A DNA stretch of 64,000 bases, taken from contig OX459109.1 in the NCBI GenBank assembly GCA_949775045.1, positions 2,860,033-2,924,032 on the forward strand, read 5' to 3'. A model generated the notes under the pieces. It was not told the origin of the DNA. It made no database searches and saw only the letters and a list, made by a program, of their open reading frames with translations. This document shows, piece after piece, positions 58,048-64,000 of this stretch (its first letter is position 1; each line of letters begins with the position of its first letter). The position numbers were made by a program, and so were the translations under genes. Origin of the DNA: Metridium senile. Its lineage: Eukaryota; Cnidaria; Anthozoa; Actiniaria; Metridiidae.

Positions 58048-58205
58048 GGAATATTGCTATATGTTTGCATTGAAGTGAAATCAAAATTAATCTTATGTTT
58101 CTATAATTTAGTTTGCCTCAGTTTGTCCATAAAATAAAAAGATTATTATTAAACTTTGGCTTAAAGATATTAATTTTATGTTTTCGCAACCGTGTTATAT
58201 CCTTT

Positions 58206-58405
58206 ATATACATAGTATGCCGGTAAAAATAACCTCTCTATATATAACAGAAAGGAAAATCTAGTATTTACGTTGACCATGCGCAGTAAGCGATTGGGGA
58301 CAATGTATGCCGGTAAAAATAGCCTCTATATATATATATAACAGAAAGAAAAATCTCGTATTTACGTTGACCATGCGCAGTAAGCGATTGGGAACGAGAT
58401 TGAAT
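58206..58405. repeat. ~100-bp tandem duplication
   Basis: Two copies with 'gtatgccggtaaaaata', 'tcgtatttacgttgacca' or its variant, and 'tgcgcagtaagcgattggg'. Non-coding. Confidence 0.9.
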
Positions 58406-58928
58406 CCAACAAGTCCGACCGCAAGAAAATTAAGTTCCACTCTATAATCACTTTATGGCATCATAAAAGAGCACCCGTTATAATCCAGGTATTCTATTGT
58501 TAATATTTGACTTTCACAACCTCTAATGAATATTTAATGCATGTTTGCCTTTCCCAGATATACTAACATTGTCAAATGCTGTCTATTTCCCTGATTTGTT
58601 TTGAAAACAGTTCCAAATAAGCTGAGGATCCAAAACTGAAGAAAGCCCCTGATCTATAAGGTACAAATGCTCAATATTTCTTGCAGTTTTGTCTACAAAT
58701 GAGATAAAACACGCAATGTGATTGGTTGGGAATTGTTGTTCAAGGTCGTGACCGCTCAACGGTTTGTGAACTTGAGATTTTAGTGCTTGTGTTCGATAAA
58801 ATAGGGCGTATTCTTAGATAGTTTATTAACAAATACTTGCATGGCAGCCGTAGGCTGAATTACACAAATGTTTACATGTATAAAATTTAAAAATATAAAT
58901 TTACATATGGATTGAATAGATATTAAAC

Positions 58929-59195
58929 TACAATAAAACTCCGCGTATAAGAACCTAGATTTTTCCAAGTCAGTCTGAATAGGTTCTTATATAAATGATG
59001 CTTAACTCGAAATCATGCTATCTAGGTTCTATTAGCATCACTCACTTCATCACTTTTTTTTTTTGAAGACCTTATTTTATTTACATACAGGTCAATGCTT
59101 TTGCACATGACTCTCTTTTTACAAAAAAAAAAAAAAATCAGCCTGACAGGTTCTTAAATTTAAAGTTCTTATACGCGGGGTTTTACTGTAGTATA
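58929..59195. mobile_element. CTACAGTAAAACCCCGCGTATAAGAAC foldback
   Basis: 'ctacaataaaactccgcgta' at the left and 'tacgcggggttttactgtag' at the right, plus inner 'aggttctta' words in both orientations. Confidence 0.85.
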
Positions 59196-59750
59196 GCAAA
59201 GCATTCACGTAAACATGTTAAACACGACACATTTTTCTATTGGTTACTTTAGAGTTATATTTTTGTAGTTTACTGGTATGCTATAGTTTGATTGTGAAGG
59301 TTTTTTATTAGCACCAAATGTTATATTTTTCCTATAGTTTGTTTTTATTCATTTCATACATTTACTAATGGACGTTGTTATCGTTCAAACACAATTATTG
59401 AGTTTTGCCTCATGTATTGCTTATGTACTTTTATTTTGATTTTTTTCTTATATTGGTTTTATTTTATTTATTTTTTTATATATTATTAGTTTAATCGGAC
59501 TAGTTGGGATTTGATATATTAGTTCAAGGCATGAGTAAATTTAACGTTTAAGAAGTCCTAAAAAATTGAAATACAAATTCAAAATAAATTGCAAGTTCCC
59601 TTAAAATACTGATTTTCCTTTTCTCCCTCGAGCTCGTTCCCACAAGAAAACTGATATCTGTTTTTTACCTTTTGTTTCCATGACCCCATGTACTGTTTCA
59701 TTATATTTTTGCTTCCTTGTTCTCTGACAATATCTTTCTTTCATTTATAG

Positions 59751-62700
59751 GACAATTCGGTGTGGAATGGCGATGTTGTACTCGGTACCGTTCTATGTAC
59801 TGACATGTAAGTATCTTACTGAACTGCTTATACTTTTCATGCTTATCAGTCCGACCCCTCAAATAGATAATGAATAAAAGTAAAATAAAAAGTCTTGCTC
59901 TAAGCAGTGATAACACAAACTGAGAACAGAATGAATCAAACAAACCGTGAAAGAGGTTAAATTCCTCCGACTACGGTTTACAAACTTTTTTTTTTTTTTT
60001 TTAATTGTTTTTATTTCAAACACACATTTACAATTACAAGATAGTGTAACATAATTAAAGAACAAAAAGAAATATATATACATATAAATAAATATAATAA
60101 TGTTAATAATATAATGTTAATTGTACTAGAAAAGGAAAAAAAAAAAGGAAATTAAGGAATGTTAATGTTTAGATCGAGGGCGTCTCTTAAACTCGAGAAT
60201 TTAGTCAGATGGATATGCATTGTGTTGTTTTTTGAAGCAATATTATATTCAATTTGTACGTAACAGCTTAAATAAACTTTAAAACCATTAAGACTCAAAA
60301 GACAACCCTTTGTTCTTGCTCTATAAATATAAGATTTATAAGCAAGCAAAATACAAACTAATATATGATGTTGTTTTGTTGCTGAATCTTCAGGGATGTT
60401 GCTGAGTCAAAGTGCAGTTGTACCTGCCAGGCATATTACATCACATCACAAAGAATTGACAAAAAGAAGTTATTTCGACAGTGCTCCATCTCATCAAACA
60501 AACACAGCATCTGCCGTCAAACGCTTCGTAGCTAGAGCTGGTAGCTTTAGGATTAATGACGCAGGAGTGATTGGTAAGTTTGAATACACATATTTCAATG
60601 GATGTTGGTCTTCTGCATGGAAATATTTGATCTGAGACCAGCAGTATAGAAGATCATTACTACCATAATCGTTGAAGTGCGAACCCAGAAGTTTGATGTG
60701 TAGTTTGCAAACTAGCATTTTGTCGGCCGTCAATCAAAATACAAGGAACAAGATTGAATTATCATAATGAAAAAAATGCGCGCAATTACAGGCAATATGT
60801 GGAAGTGACCACCAGTATTTTATAGAAATTTAAAATTTAAAATAATTTTTTTTTTTTGAAACTTCACATACCCAGACGAAACAGAACAAACGTAGGTCTC
60901 TACCTCACTTTATATTAAAAAAAAAAAATATATATATATATATATATATGGAAACTAGCGAGTAAACTATAGTATAGGCTGCGTCGGTGTTTGATATATA
61001 TAAACGGTAAATGGAAACTAGCGAGTAAACTAGTATAGGCTGCGTCGGTGTTTGATATAAACGGTAAATGGAAACTAGCTAGTAAACTAGTATAGGCTGC
61101 GTCGGTTTTTGATATAAATGATAGGTAGTATAATGAAATTTGTAACACCGTAAAAAATGTTGACTTAACTTTACTGACGTTTCGAGCTTTAGCCCTTCGT
61201 CGGAGTAAAAGAGTTAGACCATGCAAAAAAGGTGATCTCGCTGTTTGTTAATTATAGGTGCAGGCATCTACCAGATTAACCAAGATGGAGCTGTAAATGT
61301 CGACATAAAGCTACACATCAACTCACAGACACAAGACAACACTCTTTGTCCTGTAAATTGTCCCAACTGTACAGCCCAGCCTTGTCCAAAACCTACAAGT
61401 CCCTCAACGACATCTTCGACGAAAACAACACCTGTTTCCACACCAGCTTCTACTACTGCATCAAATGGTACAACTCTATCTTCCACCACAACTAAAAGCA
61501 GCAGTTCTACCACGCCATCAGCTACAACGCCATCAGCTACAACGCCATCAGCTACAACGCCAGCAGCTACAACGCCTTCCACAACAGCTGCGTATTCAAG
61601 GCCAACCAATGCCGCCTCGGCTACTAAGGCGACAACTACAAAATCTAGCACAGGAGGTACAGGGACAACGCCGTCGGGATTAGGTACGCAGCCATCTCCT
61701 TCCAGCCCAAGCAGTTTCAATTCACCCTTAGAATTGAGCAGCAGCGAAGGTAATTTGAATGAGATCCGAATAAAAGGAATCATAAACTTTATAATTGTAT
61801 CATTTCTCATTTTAGTAAATAGTCTCCTTCACAGTTTTCTGCGCCATCTTGAAAGGTAGCCGATCCTAGCGAGACGAACGTTGCGCTTGTAATGATAGAT
61901 ACACGGGAATATTTGTCCTGCAATGTGTTAAAAGGTCTCTGTCATTGCAAGCTCAACATTTCTTTCGATTCGATGCAAAGGCCTGGCTACCTTTTATGAT
62001 TTTTCCCACGGCTAACATGTAAAACAATAACAAAGCTTTAATATATAGTAGTTGTAAATAGTATGCAAATTATATATGTTTTTAATTAGCTATTGACTGA
62101 TGTAATTTACCATGGTTAAGGGCCGGAACTAGATTGGGGAATTCTATTCATTAGGCTAGACGTCTCGCTATTACTAATACAATTTGGACTCTTAAAGTAC
62201 ATCAGTATTCTGTATCAGGACCAGGACCAGCTTGCTATTGCGCACAAAAGATGGACGTTTTTAAAAGTGTGCATTCCCTATCGCTTGATCACCTCGCAGA
62301 AAGGCTTTAAAGAAAGGATTCAGTCGATCTATTCAACTGAACGGAGACGTCGCTGTTGCGAAACTGAGACCGTTCCTTAAATTTTATGAAACATTTAATG
62401 GCTTCGATCCTTGTCCAGAATCTCTACAACATGAGATTTTAAGGTTGAACTACTACAATAACAAGTTATTCCCCTGTCAAGATAAGATTATTTCAATCAC
62501 TATTTTGCGCATTAGATCATATCCTTGTTGATGTATTTTGCGCATTATAAGTATTTTTTTAAATACTTATACCATTTTAAAAAAAATTCTTATTTAATAT
62601 TTCAATATTTCATATTGTATTCTGATCACTCTTTTAAAGATTCAGTAAAGAGCGCCACCAATGATCATGATAACTCTATTGAAAGCTCCAGTGGGACATC

Positions 62701-64000
62701 GTTGAAGTTGACTCCAAAGAGTCTTGAGATACCAATTAACGATTACATCCACTCCCCTGAGGACAATAACCCAGAAGATGTGTTTAAAAATCCCCAAGTA
62801 ATTGAGGATGTAACCAATAAAGACGACGTTGTGAAGGAAACGGCTCCTGGTAAGGCAGCTGAACCATATGCAGTTGCAGCACAGAATGTTAACATGCAGG
62901 CAACCAACACAGGTTTGCAAAATTAACGATTACGGTTAGGGGGCTTTCATTCAGTGTATTGGGAGGCAATATTGGGGGGGGGGGGGGGGGGGGGCAAATA
63001 TATTTCGGAAGCTATATAGGGGGGTTGTTACTAATTGTATGCAGTTTTATAAGCCGTTAGAAAAACCTGTGAGGATATACACCTATTTCAAAAATCGTTG
63101 TCGCAGCCGAAGCTACAGTCCACACTCTAAAGCCTGCAAAGGATGTCGGTTACATGGACTTAATTTGTAATTCATTGCCGCACGTTTTTATAGAAATATT
63201 TCTATTTCTATTTACCACAACAATAACTTGTTATGGTCATATAAAACAAACACGTACAACCAAAATATGCTATGGAAAAATTGATAACAAGAGAAGAAGT
63301 ACCGACATCCTTTGCAGGCTTTAGAGTGTGGACTGTAGCTTTGTTTGCGACAACGATTTTTGAAATAGATGTATATGAATATCATTAACAACAGCATTGT
63401 ATAATTAACTCAACAACTCGCGATCGGAGCCTGAACAAACCATTTTTCAAGGCATATAGCACAATTTCAAAACGAAAATAGCGCTTACAAATATCAGTTT
63501 TCATTAATCATGCTATATGCTTTGAAAATGCCTTCAGTGCACGACCAAATGAACATGTGACTAGGCCTTGTGACGTCATTTTGTTTGCAACGCTAACCCT
63601 ATACCACCATATAAAATGGTTCTTGGTTCTTTTAATCGTGATTTCGATATCGGAATCGTATTTAGCACCTATCCTTCTTCTAGAAACGACCACAAAAAAA
63701 TTTCATGTCATATGCACTTTAAGACTATTGTATAACCCTATTCTCATATAATCGTGTTGCAGTCTCCACTCCAAACGTCGTTCCAGCTCAGCCTCCCCTC
63801 CATGCAAGTCCAATTCCAGAACTAAACAAACTAAAGGAGGCCCTATCAGAGGCAGCGAGCAACTGGGTGTTTAATATAAAAGATGGTAGACCAAGGCCTT
63901 ATGCATATGCACAACAAGCAGTGCATGCCCAACAAGCTGCAGCTGCACAACAACAGCCGCCTGTTACATACGTGCACCAGGGTTTTGCACCCGATATAAT
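59751..64000 (+). CDS. Secreted mucin-like protein, 5' part (runs off the window)
   Basis: Exons 59751-59806 (ATG at 59767), 60394-60573, 61258-61749, 62640-62912 and 63763 to beyond 64000. All junctions are GT-AG and phase 1. The signal peptide is split over exons 1-2 (MAMLYSVPFYVLTWMLLSQSA). Next come a basic segment with TKRS and VKRFVAR, GAGIYQINQDGAVNVDIKL, a compact Cys cluster C-x3-C-x2-C-x4-C, then about 110 residues of Thr/Ser/Pro/Ala including four SATTP-type repeats likely to be O-glycosylated, an acidic segment (exon 4), and an Ala/Gln/Pro-rich YAYAQQAVHAQQ segment in exon 5. No family is recognised. The end of the protein, any TM segment and its function lie outside this window. 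An acceptor just before 59751 suggests an upstream 5' UTR exon that I could not place. Confidence 0.7.
60949..61212 (-). mobile_element. 57-60-bp tandem repeat element, second copy (gene 2 intron 2)
   Basis: Three units of 'ctagcgagtaaactag' and 'ggctgcgtcggtgtttgata', then 'gtaacaccgtaaaaaatgtt' and 'tgacgtttcgagctttagcc'. Sister of 6268-6605. Confidence 0.75.
61820..62000. mobile_element. MITE family A, copy 6, decayed (gene 2 intron 3)
   Basis: 'agtctccttcacagttttct', 'cgccatcttgaaaggtagcc' and 'aaaggcctggctacctttta'. The right end is lost. Confidence 0.75.
62925..63000. repeat. G-rich tract (gene 2 intron 4)
   Basis: 'gggaggcaatatt' followed by a run of about 20 G. Possible G-quadruplex; homopolymer length is uncertain. 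Confidence 0.8.
63079..63374. mobile_element. Foldback element, second copy of the 9083-9386 family (gene 2 intron 4)
   Basis: 'acctatttcaaaaatcgttg' and 'caacgatttttgaaatag' at the ends; inner 'agtccacactctaaagcctg' and 'caggctttagagtgtggact'. Confidence 0.85.

Noticed and set aside
61165..61200. Hammerhead ribozyme core (CUGANGA...GAAAC)
   Set aside because: The minus strand has CCGACGA, a 4-bp stem and GAAACGUC, but the first U is not kept and stem III would have no loop. Worth a structure scan but not supported as a feature.
62130..62500. A possible extra exon or ORF in intron 3 of the second gene
   Set aside because: Short frames only, no acceptor/donor pair with phase 1-1 and no recognisable peptide.

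Overview
The window reads as animal genomic DNA, most likely from a cnidarian of anthozoan type. It has many small GT-AG exons in long introns, phase-1 extracellular modules (MAM, SRCR, C-type lectin, EGF, D8C) joined by exon shuffling, no operons, and a very heavy load of microsatellites, foldback MITEs and tRNA-derived SINEs. The species call is an inference from gene style and repeat flavour, not from a search.

One gene dominates: a plus-strand locus from the ATG at 8569 to the TAA at 55283. I could assemble 40 coding exons by hand, all with GT-AG borders and compatible phases, giving 7,281 nt or 2,426 residues. The order is: signal peptide, MAM1-4, SRCR1, MAM5, SRCR2, D8C (uromodulin-type), Pro/Thr micro-exon linker, SRCR3, MAM6 with a C-type lectin domain spliced into its middle, MAM7, SRCR4-6, EGF, a SEA-like membrane-proximal region with an RKKR site, a Pro-Thr-Asp-Ser stalk, one transmembrane helix and a 41-residue tail ending in an acidic di-leucine. 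This looks like a giant scavenger/lectin-type surface receptor or adhesion protein. A role in recognising microbes, symbionts or self is inference only.

A second plus-strand gene starts at 59767 and runs off the right edge. Five exons are visible. They encode a signal peptide, a dibasic-rich N-terminal segment, a short Cys cluster, a Ser/Thr/Pro mucin-like tract, an acidic segment and an Ala/Gln-rich segment. I do not recognise its family.

Regions. 1-8560: no gene seen; tandem repeats, a GGGTTCATTTGCGGGCC minisatellite, an AAGAG satellite tract and dispersed elements. 8563-55283: the receptor gene, whose introns hold nearly all the repeats, including a 2-kb TTATCATTATTG array, four related ATTATCGTT-type arrays, many GAT/ATC trinucleotide arrays, six copies across the window of a 'CCCTGCGCCATCTTGAAAGGTAGCC' MITE family, nested foldbacks, SINEs and a LINE ORF2 remnant. 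55284-59750: candidate 3' UTR with about 150-bp tandem repeats, then repeats and a short coding fragment at 57907. 59751-64000: the second gene. No rRNA, functional tRNA gene, CRISPR array or prokaryotic feature was seen.
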